From Actinomyces lilanjuaniae (lineage in GTDB: Bacteria; Actinomycetota; Actinomycetes; Actinomycetales; Actinomycetaceae), in assembly GCF_003606385.1 (NCBI RefSeq), contig NZ_CP032514.1:1488001-1552000 (forward strand): a stretch of DNA of 64,000 nt, in the 5' to 3' direction. Each line of letters begins with the position of its first letter. Positions within the stretch are counted from its first letter, which is position 1. The position numbers and the translations under genes were made by a program. Positions 29,477 to 41,777 of the stretch are shown in pieces. The notes beneath the pieces are model-generated. The model was given only the letters and a program-made list of their open reading frames with translations, was not told where the DNA came from and did no database searches.

Positions 29477-29522
29477 GCACGGTTGTGGTGACCCAGTGAC
29501 ACGTGGGTCACCACAACCGTGC
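29477..29522. terminator. Perfect 19-bp inverted repeat between accD and fas
   Basis: Arms at 29477-29495 and 29504-29522 are perfectly complementary with an 8-nt loop (GTGACACG). It lies 106 bp after the carboxylase stop and 64 bp before the FAS start. No U tract follows. It may be a terminator, an attenuator between acc and fas, or a large dyad operator. Its perfection over 19 bp is unusual for this window. Confidence 0.6.
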
Positions 29523-29586
29523 CCCCGACCAGCCCGCATGGCCTCCCGAAGCCAGTACCGACACACTGAAGAAGGACCCGACGATC

Positions 29587-32500
29587 GTGCACACGACCGC
29601 GCACACAGCACCGACCACGTCCAACGCCTCCGTCGCAGACAGGCTGGGCTCCGCAGCAGAGCCCTTCGTCGTCACCTTTGGCGGCCAGGCGACTCCCTGG
29701 CGATCCACCCTGGAGGACCTTGTCGGCCTGGACCGTCAACTGGCTGCCACACTGACGGCGGTGGACGACGCCGTGGCGACCTGCCTGGCACCGGTGGCCA
29801 CCGACCTGCTCACTGTCACCCCGCGCGGTGCCCGTCTCCTGGACGAGGCAGGCTCTCCTGTCGCCCCGGAGCGACGCTCCAAGGCCGACAGTGCTGACGT
29901 CTCCGTGCCGGGCATCCTCATGGCCCAGCACGCAGTCCTGGCCTCCTTGCCAGCCGCAGGCGTGAACCTGCTTGCAGTTCCCCCTGCTGCCGCCCTGGGC
30001 CACTCCCAGGGGGTGCTGGCGGTCGCCCTCCTGGAGGCGATGCAGCAGGTCGGTGAGGGGAGCGGACGGGATGAGTCCCATCAGGCGGTCGTGCAGGTGC
30101 ATGCTCTCGCCAGGCTCATCGGGGCCGCCGCCGCCCGGGTGACGCGACGCCTTGACCTGGGGACCGTGGGGGAGTCCACCCCGATGCTCTCGGTGCGTGG
30201 GGTACCCCGAAAGCTGCTGGACAGCGTCCTGGAGGGGATCTCCGGCTCGGAGCGGATCGCCGTCGGGGTGACCAACGGCCCCCAGGCCCACATCCTGTCG
30301 GGGCGGCCCGCCGATCTGGAGCGGGTGGTCACCGCCCTGCAAGCCGCAGCCGAGCGCAGCGCCACGGCACGTCGGGAGCGTCGTCGCGGCGGCGCTGTAC
30401 TCAGCCCGGTGACCGAGTTCCTGGCGACATCGGTCCCCTTCCACACCCCGCTGCTGGCTTCCGCCGTCGACGACGTCGTCGCGTGGGCCGACGCCTGCGG
30501 GCTGGACCAGGCCCTGGCCCGTGACCTGGCCCAGGCAGTGCTGACCGACCCGGTTGACTGGCCCGCCCTCGTCTCGAGCGCCCTGGAGCCTGGCGAGGGG
30601 GGCCAGAGAGTGCGTACCGTGCTGGACCTGGGACCCGGTCACGTCACTGTGCGTCTGACTGAGAGGGTCGTCGCTGGCACTGGGACCACCGTGGTGGCTG
30701 CGGGACGGCCAAGGACATCGACAACCTGGACCGGGCCGGAGCCGCTCCCGCACCGAGCGTGGACCGCTCCCGCTTCGCCCCGCGGCTGACCCGGCTGCCT
30801 GACGGCCGCCTCACGCTGGATACCGCCTTCACGAGGCTGACCGGCCGCAGCGCCGTGCTCCTGGCTGGGATGACCCCCACCACCGTGGATCCTGCCATCG
30901 TCGCGGCGGCAGCCAACGCGGGCTACTGGGCGGAGCTGGCCGGCGGCGGCCAGGCCACCGCCACGGTCCTGGCCGACAACCTGTCGGGCCTGGAGCAGGC
31001 CCTGGAGCCGGGGCGGACCGCTGCGTTCAACGCGATGTTCATGGACCGCTACCTGTGGAACCTGCACCTGGGGAGCCAGCGGCTGCTGTCCAAGGCCCGT
31101 GCCGGGGGCGCCCCGGTGGACGGCATTGTCATCTCCGCCGGGATCCCCGAGATGGAGGAGGCGACCGCACTGCTGGAGCGCCTCCACGGCGAGGGCTTCC
31201 CCTACGTGGCCTTCAAGCCGGGAACCGTCGACCAGATCCGGCAGGTTCTGGCCATCGCCCAGGCCGTCCCGCAGTCCCCGATCATCATGCAGGTCGAGGA
31301 CGGCCACGCCGGGGGCCACCACTCGTGGGAGGACCTGGACACGATGCTCCTGGCCACCTACGACGCCATCCGGGCCGTGAGCAACGTGGTCCTCGTCGTC
31401 GGTGGCGGTATCGGCACCCCGTCCAGGGCCGCTGACTACCTCACCGGGCGCTGGGCCCTGGCCTATGGCACGGCCGCCGCCCCCGTGGACGGGGTCATGG
31501 TCGGCACGGCTGCCATGACCTGCCTGGAGGCGCGGACCAACGACGACGTTAAGCAGCTCCTCGTCGACACTCCCGGGATCCCGGAGGACTCCGGAGTCGA
31601 GGGAGGCTGGGTCGCTTCGGGCGACTCCGTGGGGGGGATGACCTCGGGCCTGTCCCACCTGCGCGCCGACCTCTACGAGATCGACAACTCCTCCGCCCGC
31701 GCCTCGCGACTCATCCAGGAGCTGGCCGGGGACGAGGAGGCCATGGCGCGGCGTCGCGAGGAGATGATCACCGCGCTGTCCAAGACGGCCAAGCCCTACT
31801 TCGGTGACGTCGAGGAACTGACCTACCTGGAGTGGGCCTGCCGGTACGCCGAGCTGTGCGTGTCACCGCACGAGGGACGCTCAGCCACCCTGGAGGACTG
31901 GGCTGACGAGGGCTGGTACGACCGCTTCCTCGACCTGCTTCACCGCATCGAGGCCCGTCTTGTTCAGGCCGACCATGGCGAGGTCCCCACCCTGTTCGCC
32001 GGGTACGACGACGTCATCGACGCCGACGCCGCCCTGGCCGCCTTGGCCCAGCGCTACCCGGCTGCTGCCACGACCCGGGTGGAGCCGGTCGACGCCGCCT
32101 GGTTTGTCGACCTGTGCCGTAAGCACCCCAAGCCGGTCCCCTTTGTTCCGGTCCTGGACGCCGACATCCTGCGGTGGTGGGGCACCGACTCCCTGTGGCA
32201 GTCCCAGGACCCCCGCTACACGGCCGACCAGGTCCGTATCATCCCTGGACCTGTGGCCGTCGCGGGTATCACGACTATCAACGAGCCGGTTGGCGACCTG
32301 CTGGGACGGTTCGAGGCTGCGGCTGTGGAGGCACTGCAGGCTGCAGACGCGACGCAGCAGGAGGCTGCTGGGCGCCTGGGTGCCGGCAGCAGGGCTGAGG
32401 TCATGACCTCCTCACCGGTTACCGACGCCACCGAGCTGGTCCGTGCGACCCCGCACGTGCTGTGGAACGGGCACCTCACCGTCAACCCGGCCACGGTGCT

Positions 32501-35500
32501 GGCTGAGGACGCCTACACCGTCATAGCCCGTCCGGACCTGGCTGAGGACGCCTACGACCTTGACATCCGCCTGGACACCCACTGGGACTCCACCCCTGGC
32601 GGGGACGCCGTGCACGCGGTACGTCGACTCGTCGTCCCGCTGCGTCTGGCCCGGGCGTGGGACGGTGCCGCGCCCCTGGTGGACCCCGAGCGAATCTCGG
32701 AGACCATGAACGACCTGTTGCGCGCCACGGCCGGCGTGGGCGCGGTCTCTGTCACCGGTGACCACGTGGACCACCTGCCTGAGGTTCGCCCGGCCGTGCC
32801 GGGGGCCACCGACGCCCTGGGACGCCCGGTAACGCAAGACTTCGGGACCATCCACGGCTCCTTCACCCTGGCTGCGGCCCTGGGGCACGACCACGCCTCG
32901 GTCACCGCTGACGCGCTACCAGCAGACCTGTCCGCGGCACCACTGGTCCCCGACGCCCTCCTGGGGCCCTGCTGGCCTGTCGTCTACGCCGCGCTGGGGT
33001 CGGTGGTCGAGGACGGCATGCCCCTCATCGAGGGCCTTCTCGGCGCGGTTCACCTCGACCACACGGTGGATCTTCGCCTTACCTTGGGCCAGCTGGCCCA
33101 GGCCGCCTCTACCAGCCCGACTATCAACGTCACCGGATGGGTCGACGCCCTGGAGGACTCCAGCGCCGGACGGGTGGTGGACGTGCGCCTGGAGCTGGTC
33201 GACGCCTCCGACGGCACCCTCGTGGCGCTCATGCGGGAGCGATTCGCGGTCCGCGGCCGGGCCTCGGGAACTGACATCCCCACTGCTCCGGATCCCGCTG
33301 GTGGCACCGGGCGTCCCACCGCTCCCGCCGCTCGCCGTATCCTGCGCCGTGCCACGGTGACCGCACCTGCGGACATGACGGCCTTCGCCCGGGTGACCGG
33401 CGACTTCAACCCGATCCACACCTCCTACAACGCCGCCAGGGTGGCGGGTATGGACGCGCCTCTCGTCCACGGCATGTGGCTGTCCGCCACCGCCCAGCAG
33501 GTAGCGGCCGCCACCGCCGTTGACGGGACGCACCACGTCCTGGCGGGGTGGACCTACGTCATGACCGGCCCGGTCGACCTCCTGGACGAGGTCGAGGTCA
33601 CCGTGGAGCGCACCGGCCTGGTGGTTGGCGGTGGCTACGTCCTGGAGGCGGTCTGCCGCGTCCGCGGAGAGGTCGTCTCGCGCGGCACGGCCGTGACCGT
33701 TCCTGAGCCGACCGCCTACGTCTACCCTGGGCAGGGCATCCAGGCCACCGGCATGGGACTGGACGAGCGCAACTCCTCCAGGGCCGCCCGCGAGGTCTGG
33801 GATAGGGCTGACGCCCACACCCGTGCCGAGCTCGGCTTCTCCGTCATCAACCTGGTGCGGGACAACCCCACGGAGATGACCGCCCGGGGACGACCTACCG
33901 CCACCCGAGGGACTGCTCAACCTCACCCAGTTCACCCAGGTAGCCCTGGCTGTCGTGGCCATGGCGACTACCGCGCGTCTGGCCGAGGCCGGAGCCCTCG
34001 TGGAGGGTGCGGCCTTCGCCGGCCACTCGCTGGGGAGTACACGGCGCTGAGCTCCTACGGGCGTGTCATGCCGGTGGAGACCACGATCTCCATCGTCTTC
34101 CAGCGCGGCTCTACCATGCACTCCCTCGTCCCCAGGGACGAGGAGGGCGCCTCTAACTACCGGATGGGTGCGCTGCGGCCCAACCAGGCTGGGATCAGGG
34201 CCGACGAGGTCGAGGACTATGTCGCCTCGATCTCCCGGGAGACGGGGAGTTCCTCCAGATCGTCAACTACAACCTGGCGGGCGTGCAGTACGCGGTCGCG
34301 GGCACGATCAAGGGCCTGGACGCGCTGGCTGCGGACTCCAGGTCCAGGGCCGCGGCCCGGGGTGGCAAGAACCCCTTCATGTTCGTGCCCGGCATCGACG
34401 TGCCCTTCCACTCCGAGGTGCTGCGCCCCGGCGTACCGGAGTTCCGTGAGCGGCTCCTGGAGCTGGTCCCCACCGACCTGGACGTCGAACGACTCGTGGG
34501 CCACTACGTGCCCAACCTAGTGGCTCAGCCCTTCGCCCTGACCCAGGACTTCGCCCGCTCGATCCTGGAGGTGGTGCCCTCCCAGCCTGTTGAGGACGCC
34601 TTGGCGGACTGGGACTCGTGGGCGTCACGCCCCGCTCAGCTGGCCCGTCTGCTGCTGGTGGAGCTCCTGGCCTGGCAGTTCGCCTCACCGGTACGCTGGA
34701 TCGAGACCCAGGACGTGCTGCTGTCCTCCCCCCAAGAGGGTGGGCTGGGTACCGAGCACCTTATCGAGGTCGGCCTGGCCAACTCACCGACCCTGGCCAA
34801 CCTGGCGACCAACACCCTGCGCCTGCCCCAGCACGCGGGCCGCCACGTCACCGTGCACAACGTGCGGCGTGACGAGGCCAGGGTTCTGGCCACCGACACC
34901 GACCCCGCCGTGGACCTCGGCACCACCGAGACGGAGGAGCCCGGTACCGCTGAGGCCTCCCAGTCCCCCGTCGAGTCCGCTGACAAGGCTGCGGAGCCTG
35001 CTGACGCGCCACAGCCCGCGCAGGGAGGGCCGGTGCCCGCCGCGCAGCCAGCGCCGTCGGCCCATCCAGCACCTGCTGCCTCTGGTCCGGCGGAGGACCT
35101 CCCCTTCACCGCCACCGACGCGCTGACCGTGCTCCTGGCCCATGCCGCCCGGATCCTGCCCGCCCAGATCGGCGCGACGGACACCACCGAGACGCTGACC
35201 AACGGGGTCTCCTCGCGGCGCAACCAGCTGCTCATGGACCTGGGCACCGAGTTGGAGCTAGCCTCCATCGACGGCGCTGCCGACGCCGACATGACGGCGC
35301 TGGCCAGCACGGTCGCCAAGGGGGCTCCCGGCTACAAGGCATTCGGCCCGGTGCTCACCGAGGCGATCCGCTCGGGCCTGTCGCGGATCCTGGGACCCTC
35401 GGGCGTGCGCGCCTCCCGCGTAGCCGACCGGGTTACCTCCACCTGGGGGCTGGGACCCGGCTGGGTCTCCCACGTCACCGCCGCGATCTTCCTGGGGACC

Positions 35501-38500
35501 CGGGAGGGCGCCTCCATAAGGGGCGGGGACCTGGCTGCACTGGGCTCCTCCGCACCCCTGACCTCGGCCTCCGCAGTGGACGCGCTCATTGACTCCGCCG
35601 TGCAGGCGGTCGCCAGCGACCACAGTGTCACCGTGTCCATGCCCAGCGCTGGCGGTGCCGGTGGTGGGGCCGTCGTGGACTCTGCCGCCCTGGACGCCTT
35701 CGCCGCCACGGTGACCGGGGAGGAGGGCGTCCTGGCTACGACCGCGCGCACCCTCCTGGACGCCCTGGGACTGGCGGACAAGACCGGTGTACCAGCCGAC
35801 GCCGGTGACGAGGAGGCCCGCACCAGGGCTGCCCTGGAGGCGCTGGACGCCGAGCTCGGCTCGGGCTGGGTGAACTCCGTGACCCCGGCCTTCACACCTG
35901 AACAGGCCGTGCTCATTGACGACCGCTGGGCCACTGCCCGTGAGGACCTTGCCCGCCTGGGCTCGGGGGAGACCGACCTGGAGGCCGCCCGCGCCACCCT
36001 GGCACCTGGGCGCTACACCGGCCTGGGCCAGGCCGTGGCCGACCAGGCGGCCTGGTGGGCCCGCACCCTGCGGGACACGGACCTGCCCGACCGCGCTGAG
36101 CGCGCCGCTCTTGCCGAATCCATCAGCCAGGCGGCCGCGACCCGCCCGCAGCCCCAGGACCCCACGGTCCGGTGGGCGCAGGACGTCGCTGTGGTCACCG
36201 GCGTGGCACCGGGCTCCATCGCGGCGGCCGTCGTGGGCGAGCTGCTGGCCGGAGGCGCGACCGTGGTCGCTACCAGCTCAAGGCTGACCCATGAGCGTCT
36301 CACTTTCGTGACCTCGCTCTACCGTGACCACGCGGTGGCTGGTGCCCGGCTGTGGATGGTTCCCGCGAACCTGTCCTCCTACCGGGACGTGGACGCCCTG
36401 GCCCAGTGGATCGGTAACGAGCAGGTGGTCACCTCCGGCGGGAGCACGACTGTCGTCAAGGAGGCCCTGGTCCCCACCCTCCTGTTCCCCTTCGCCGCAC
36501 CACGGGTGACCGGGACCCTGGCTGACGCTGGTCCCGGGGCGGAGTCCCAGACCCGGCTGCTGCTGTGGAGCGTGGAGCGCACCATCGCCGCACTCAGCGC
36601 CATCGGTACCGACACCCACGTGGACCACCGTCTGCACGTGGTCCTGCCCGGCTCCCCCAACCGTGGCACCTTCGGTGGAGACGGCGCCTACGGCGAGGTC
36701 AAGGCCGCGCTGGACGCCGTGGTCAACCGCTGGTCCTCCGAGCGGGCCTGGTCCCAGCGGGTCACGTTGGCCCACCCGCGTATCGGGTGGGTGCGTGGCA
36801 CCGGGCTCATGGGCGGCAACGACCCACTGGTGGCCGCCGTGGAGGCCACTGGTGTGCGCACCTGGTCCACCCAGGAGATGGCGGCCGAGCTGACCGGCCT
36901 GTGCAGCCCGGAGGTCCGGGCCCAGGCCGCCACGGCCCCGGTTCTGGCCGACCTGACTGGTGGGATGGGTGACGACCTCGACCTGGTGGCGCTGCGTGAG
37001 GCCGCAGCCGCCCAGGCGGAGGCGCCCGCCCCGCCTGACGAGGTGGCCGCGACGATCAAGGCCCTGCCCACGCCCGTGGTACCCACCCAGCCCACCGCGC
37101 CGGACTGGGGGGAGGTGGACACCGACCTGGAGGACATGGTCGTCGTGGTCTCCACCGGTGAGGTCTCCACCTGGGGGTCTGCCCGGACGCGTCGCGAGGC
37201 CGAGCTGGGGATGACCGGGGGCGAGGACGTCGAGCTGACCGCTGCGGGTGTTCTTGAGCTCGCCTGGGGGATGGGCCTGCTCACCTGGCAGGACAGTCCC
37301 AGGGCCGGCTGGTACGACACCGAGGGCGAGATGGTCGAGGAGTCCGACGTCCTGGAGCGCTACCGTGACGAGGTCGTGGCCCGCTGCGGTATCCGCGAGT
37401 TCGTCGACGACGGTGTTATCGCGCCGGTGGCCGACGAGGAGGTGGCTGTCTACCTGGACCACGACATCACCCTGAGCGTTCCCGACGAGGCCACCGCCCG
37501 CACGATCGAGGACTCCGACCCCGAGCACACCCTGGTGGCACCCGACCCCGAAACGGGGGAGTGGACGGTGACCCGCCTGGTGGGCTCCTTGGCACGTGTG
37601 CCCCGCAGGGCCGCGCTGTCACGCACGGTGGGAGGCCAGTTCCCGCGCGACTTTGACCCGCAGCGGTGGGGCATCCCCGCCTCCATGGTCCAGGGCATGG
37701 ACATCATGGCCTCGTGGAACCTGGTGACGGCAGTGGACGCCTTCCTGTCGGCGGGCTTCACTCCCGCCGAGCTGCTGGCCGCGGTACACCCCTCGGACGT
37801 CGCCTCCACACAGGGCACCGGGTTCGGCGGGATGGAGTCTATGCGCAAGATGTTCGTGGGCCGTCTCCTGGGTGAGGAGCGTCCCAGCGACATCCTCCAG
37901 GAGGCGCTGCCCAACGTGGTGGCCGCGCATGTTATGCAGTCCTACGTGGGCGGCTACGGCTCCATGGTCCAGCCGGTCTCGGCCTGCGCTACCGCGGCTG
38001 TGTCTATCGAGGAGGGGTGGGACAAGATCGCCCTGGGCAAGGCCGACGTGGTCGTGGCGGGAGCCATCGACGACATCTCCATCGAGTCGGTGGTGGGCTT
38101 CGGCAACATGAGTGCCACGGCAGAAGCCGCCGCGATGCGCGCCAAGGGGATCTCCGACCGACACTTCTCCCGGGCCAACGACCGCCGCCGTGGCGGCTTC
38201 GTGGAGGCCGAGGGCGGAGGCACCGTCATCCTGGCACGCGGGTCCGTCGCGGCCCGCCTGGGCCTGCCCGTGGCCGGTGTGGTCGGTTTCGTCTCCTCCT
38301 ACGCCGACGGATTCCACACCTCGATCCCCGCCCCCGGGCTGGGGGCACTGGGTGCGGGCCGTGGAGGCCCAGGCTCCCGTCTGGCCCGGGCGCTGACAGC
38401 CCTAGGCGTCGAGGCCGACGACATCGCCGTGGTCTCCAAGCACGACACCTCCACCAGTGCCAACGACCCCAACGAGTCCGACCTTCACACCCGGCTGGCT

Positions 38501-39112
38501 CGGGCACTGGGACGCAGCGAGGGCAACCCGCTGGTAGCGGTCTCCCAGAAGACCATCACCGGTCACGCCAAGGGAGGGGCCGCTGTCTTCCAGGTCTCTG
38601 GCCTGACGGAGATCCTCGCCACCGGGGTGGCACCGGGCAACGCCTCCCTGGATGTCGTGGACGCTCCGCTGCAGCGCGACGTCTTCTGGGTGTGGCCGCG
38701 CACCCCGATCCGCCTGGCGGGCCGGGGTGGGGAGTCTGGCCGGGTCCCGGGTGCGGGACCGGTGCGTGCCGGCCTGCTGACCTCGCTGGGCTTCGGGCAC
38801 GTCTCCGGGCTCGTCGCCCTGGTCCACCCCGGAGCCTTCGAGGCCGCACTGCGCCAGGAGGGCGGCCAGGAGGCGGTGGAGGCCTGGCTGGCCTCAGCCA
38901 ACGCCAGGCTGGCTGCGGGAACCAGGCGCCGCCGTGCCGGGATGATCGGCCGGGCGCCGCTGTTCGAGCCGGTGCAGGGTCGTCGTCTGGGTGAGCAGAC
39001 CAAGCAGCGTGACCCCCACGAGGTCGAGGCTGCCATGCTGCTTGACTCGCAGGCCCGGCTCGACGCCGACGGTATCTACCACGCCGGTGAGACCGCGGGC
39101 GAGCAGGACTGA
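29587..39112 (+). CDS. fas: Type I fatty acid synthase (five frameshifts in this sequence)
   Basis: Single-chain bacterial FAS I making acyl-CoA from acetyl-, malonyl-CoA and NADPH. Domain order by motif: acetyltransferase (LGHSQG, ~30000), enoyl reductase (LLAGMTPTTVDP, WAELAGGGQ, ~30860), MaoC dehydratase (FNPIHTSYNAARVAG, ~33410), malonyl/palmitoyl transferase (FAGHSLGEYTAL, ~34020), an Ala/Pro linker, ACP (NGVSSRRNQLLMDLG, ~35200), ketoreductase (~36190-37000) and ketosynthase (VSACATAAVS, ~37980; KHDTSTSANDPNE; TITGHAKGG). The frame is broken by single missing Gs at 30702-30704, 33886-33889, 33907, 34032-34035 and 34244-34247. Restoring them gives 9,531 nt, an exact frame of 3,176 residues. 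The GTG at 29587 has AAGGA about 11 nt upstream. The acc genes upstream and acpS downstream complete the pathway. Confidence 0.9.
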
Positions 39113-39128
39113 GCCCCCAGGGGCCTGA

Positions 39129-39168
39129 CCGGCCCGCGTATCGGGCAAGCACCCGATACGCGGGCCGG
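39129..39168 (+). terminator. Terminator after fas
   Basis: Perfect 17-bp GC-rich stem (39129-39145 with 39152-39168) and a 6-nt loop CAAGCA, 16 bp after the fas stop. It separates fas from acpS. Confidence 0.8.
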
Positions 39169-39309
39169 CTTAGTCCATAATCCGCCTGAGGGCGGGTAGC
39201 GAGGTGTCCGCGTGCTACAGCACCTACAGCAGCATCGCTTCGGTGCCCTGGTGCGGCTGGCGGGAGTGGCTGCCAGACGCCCGGTCCTCGCGACCGGCAC
39301 ACTGGCCCC

Positions 39310-39852
39310 ATGAGCCACCCCACCCCTCCCGAGGTCCCGCCGGTCCCTCAGCCGCCGCCCGGGGGGCCGGTCCTGGGCGTCGGCGTCGACCTGGTCCACG
39401 TTCCCGGCCTCGCCGAGCAGCTGGACAGCCCGGGGACCGCCTTCGCCACCCGCGCCTTCAGCCCGCGCGAGCGCCGCGAGGCCCGCAGGAGAGCGCAGGC
39501 GCGCGGTGCGGGCGGTCAGGGAGAGGTCCAGCACCTGGCGGCGCGCTGGGCGGCCAAGGAGGCCTTCGTCAAGGCCTGGAGCCAGGCACTGGCCCTGCAC
39601 GCCCACAGCAGCGACGGTGCCCACGGCACCCCCGGGGGCGTGGCACCCGTCATAGCTCCGGAGCGGCTGGACTGGCAGGAGGTCGAGGTCGCCACAGACC
39701 GCTGGGGGCGCCCCTGGCTGCGCCTGTCGGGAGAGCTGGCCCAGGCGGTGGAGACCAGCCTGGGGCGGGGGCGGTCCCGTCCTGAGCACTGGCCGGTGTC
39801 ACTGTCCCACGACGGCGACTATGCTGCCTCCGTGGTGCTGGCGGTGGGATAG
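39310..39852 (+). CDS. acpS: Holo-[acyl-carrier-protein] synthase
   Basis: Attaches 4'-phosphopantetheine from CoA to the ACP serine, here most likely that of the adjacent FAS I. The metal/CoA motif GVGVDLVHVPGL and the catalytic HLAARWAAKEAFVKAWSQAL are present, and the C-terminal VSLSHDGDYAASVVLAV strand is complete. The 180 residues exceed the ~125 of minimal AcpS because of a Pro-rich N-terminus and a His/Gly-rich insert after residue 95. It has its own promoter space after the fas terminator; a CACACT box 6 nt before the ATG hints at a leaderless start, but weakly. Confidence 0.92.
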   Translation: MSHPTPPEVPPVPQPPPGGPVLGVGVDLVHVPGLAEQLDSPGTAFATRAFSPRERREARRRAQARGAGGQGEVQHLAARWAAKEAFVKAWSQALALHAHSSDGAHGTPGGVAPVIAPERLDWQEVEVATDRWGRPWLRLSGELAQAVETSLGRGRSRPEHWPVSLSHDGDYAASVVLAVG

Positions 39853-39879
39853 TACCGGGGGAAGGCACCACGCCGCGGC

Positions 39880-39917
39880 AGGCGGCCGGACAGGTGGTGA
39901 CCCATACCCGGCCGCCT
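39880..39917 (+). terminator. Hairpin after acpS
   Basis: AGGCGGCCGG and CCGGCCGCCT form a 10-bp stem with an 18-nt loop, 28 bp after acpS. Confidence 0.5.
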
Positions 39918-39970
39918 CCTTGAACGGGACGCCTTCGGACAGGATAGTGGTATAAGTCACCTAGGCTACT

Positions 39971-39980
39971 TGTCATGACA
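39971..39980 (+). promoter_or_regulatory. Palindrome upstream of the sugar transporter
   Basis: TGTCATGACA, a perfect 10-bp palindrome 57 bp before the start codon. It may be a regulator site; no clear -10/-35 pair was settled. Confidence 0.3.
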
Positions 39981-40037
39981 TTTGGTCAACGTCCGTGCTA
40001 GCGTTGGCTCCGCTTTCGAACCGACAAAGGAGTCACT

Positions 40038-41498
40038 GTGTCGCATGGCCCCACCACCACCGCCACCCAGGGCGGTGCCGTCAAGCTGCCTCCGCTCACG
40101 CCCGGTCCCTACCGCGCCCGGCTGACCGTCGTCGCCCTTATCGCCACCCTGGGCGGTCTGCTCTTCGGGTACGACACCAGCGTCATGAACGGCGCCATGA
40201 GCTTTATGGAGCAGCCTGACCAGCTGAACCTCACCTCGGATGGCATCGGCATCGCCGTCAGCTCGCTGCTGTTCGCCAGCGCCGTCGGAGCCCTCACCGG
40301 TGGCCGCATCTCCGACAGGATTGGCCGCAAGACCACGATCACCGTCATGGCCACCTTGTTCATCGCGGGTGTGGCCGTGGTCGCCACCGCCCCCAACCTG
40401 CTGGTACTCGCCATCGGCCGTGTCATCCTGGGGCTGGCTGTGGGCTCCGCCTCCGTCGTGGTGCCGGTCTACCTGGCCGAGCTCGCCCCCTATGAGATCC
40501 GCGGATCCCTGGCCGGGCGCAACGAGATGATGATCGTGACCGGCCAGCTCCTGGCCATCGTCATGAACGCCATCATCGGCAACGTCTGGGGCGAGCAGTA
40601 CCCCTGGGTGTGGCGCGTCATGTTTACCCTGGCTGCCATTCCTGCCATCCTCCTGCTGCTGGGTGTCACCCGCCTGCCCGAGTCTCCCCGCTGGCTGGCG
40701 GACAAGGGCCGTGAGGACGAGGCGCTGGCGATCCTGGACAGCCTGCGGCCTGAGGGCCGGGCCAGGCCCGAGCTGGCCGAGATCCAGGCCACCAGCCGGG
40801 AGGAGGCCAGTCGAGTCAAGTTGACCGTCAGGGAGATCTTCTCCAACCGGAACCTGGTGCGCATTGTCCTCATCGGCTGCGGTATCGGCTTCTTCCAGCA
40901 GACCACCGGCATCAACTCCATCCTCTACTACGGGGAGCGCGTGCTGGAGCAGTCCGGGTTCTCCCGGGGAGGCGCGCTCATTGCCAATATTGCCCCGGCC
41001 ACCATCTCCGTCATTGCCGCGATCGTCGCCCTGCAGATGATGGACCGCTTCTCCCGCCGCAAGACCTTCCTGTGGGGCTACGGGCTGGTCGCGGTCACCC
41101 ACGTGCTCATCGCCAGCGCCGCCAGCCTCCTGCCGGAGGGAGGCATCCGGCCCTTCGTCCTGCTGGCGCTTATCGTGTTCTTCGTCGGCTCCATGCAGCT
41201 GTGCCTCAACGTGGCCACCTGGGTGACCCTCTCGGAGATCTTCCCGCTGAAGATGCGGGCCTTCGGCATGGGCCTGTCCGTCTTTGTCCTGTGGATGACC
41301 AACTCCTTCCTGAGCCGCTATTTTGACAGCATCCTGGCCGCAGTCGGCCTGTCCTGGTCCTTCATCGGCTTCGCCGTCCTCAACGCCGTCGCCTTCACCT
41401 TCTTCTTCCTGTTCGTGCCCGAGACCAAGGGCCGCACCCTGGAGCAGCTGGAGGAGGACGTCATGAGCGGTGAGCTGTTCAATCGGAGCAGGGGCTAG
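40038..41498 (+). CDS. MFS sugar transporter (sugar porter family)
   Basis: A 12-TM proton-coupled sugar (or inositol) uptake carrier of 486 residues. Sugar-porter signatures: LGGLLFGYDTSVMNGAM in TM1, GGRISDRIGRK in loop 2-3, PVYLAELAPYEIRGSLAGRN after TM4, RLPESPRWLADKGR, the QQTTGINSILYYG motif of TM7, and the C-terminal PETKGRTLEQLEE. The substrate is not identifiable from sequence; xylose, glucose and myo-inositol carriers share these motifs. The GTG at 40038 has AAAGGAG 5 nt upstream. It stands alone between hairpins, so it is probably monocistronic. Confidence 0.92.
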   Translation: MSHGPTTTATQGGAVKLPPLTPGPYRARLTVVALIATLGGLLFGYDTSVMNGAMSFMEQPDQLNLTSDGIGIAVSSLLFASAVGALTGGRISDRIGRKTTITVMATLFIAGVAVVATAPNLLVLAIGRVILGLAVGSASVVVPVYLAELAPYEIRGSLAGRNEMMIVTGQLLAIVMNAIIGNVWGEQYPWVWRVMFTLAAIPAILLLLGVTRLPESPRWLADKGREDEALAILDSLRPEGRARPELAEIQATSREEASRVKLTVREIFSNRNLVRIVLIGCGIGFFQQTTGINSILYYGERVLEQSGFSRGGALIANIAPATISVIAAIVALQMMDRFSRRKTFLWGYGLVAVTHVLIASAASLLPEGGIRPFVLLALIVFFVGSMQLCLNVATWVTLSEIFPLKMRAFGMGLSVFVLWMTNSFLSRYFDSILAAVGLSWSFIGFAVLNAVAFTFFFLFVPETKGRTLEQLEEDVMSGELFNRSRG

Positions 41499-41552
41499 CG
41501 TGCCTGCGCTCACGTGCGGAGCGCCTCGTCGTCGCTAGCCGCCACTGGCTGC

Positions 41553-41583
41553 CTGCCCCCGGGGACCAGGTCCCCGGGGGCAG
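41553..41583 (+). terminator. Terminator after the sugar transporter
   Basis: CTGCCCCCGGGGACC and GGTCCCCGGGGGCAG flank a single A, giving a 15-bp inverted repeat, 54 bp after the stop. It separates the MFS gene from putP. Confidence 0.75.
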
Positions 41584-41777
41584 GTTGTGCACCAGCAGCC
41601 GCCAGGCGCACCAGTCTGCCAGTCGGCTCTGCGCGGCAACGCCTCGGAGCCACACCAGACCGCGTACACACGTATGTAACACCACAGGTGGCAGCGGGGG
41701 GTAGCCTGTACCTCTTGCGTGGGCGGCTCCAGCGTCGGTGCCGCTCCTCCGCCCATCCCCTGACCCGAGGTACCGTG

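Noticed and set aside
33886..34247. Programmed ribosomal frameshifting in fas
   Set aside because: Four shifts lie within 360 bp, there is no slippery heptamer with a downstream pseudoknot, and the same G-loss pattern occurs in rsmB and lnt. Sequence error is simpler.
39966..41513. 515-codon minus-strand frame opposite the sugar transporter
   Set aside because: Composition is Gly/Gln/Asp/His-rich with no motif; the plus strand has all sugar-porter signatures.
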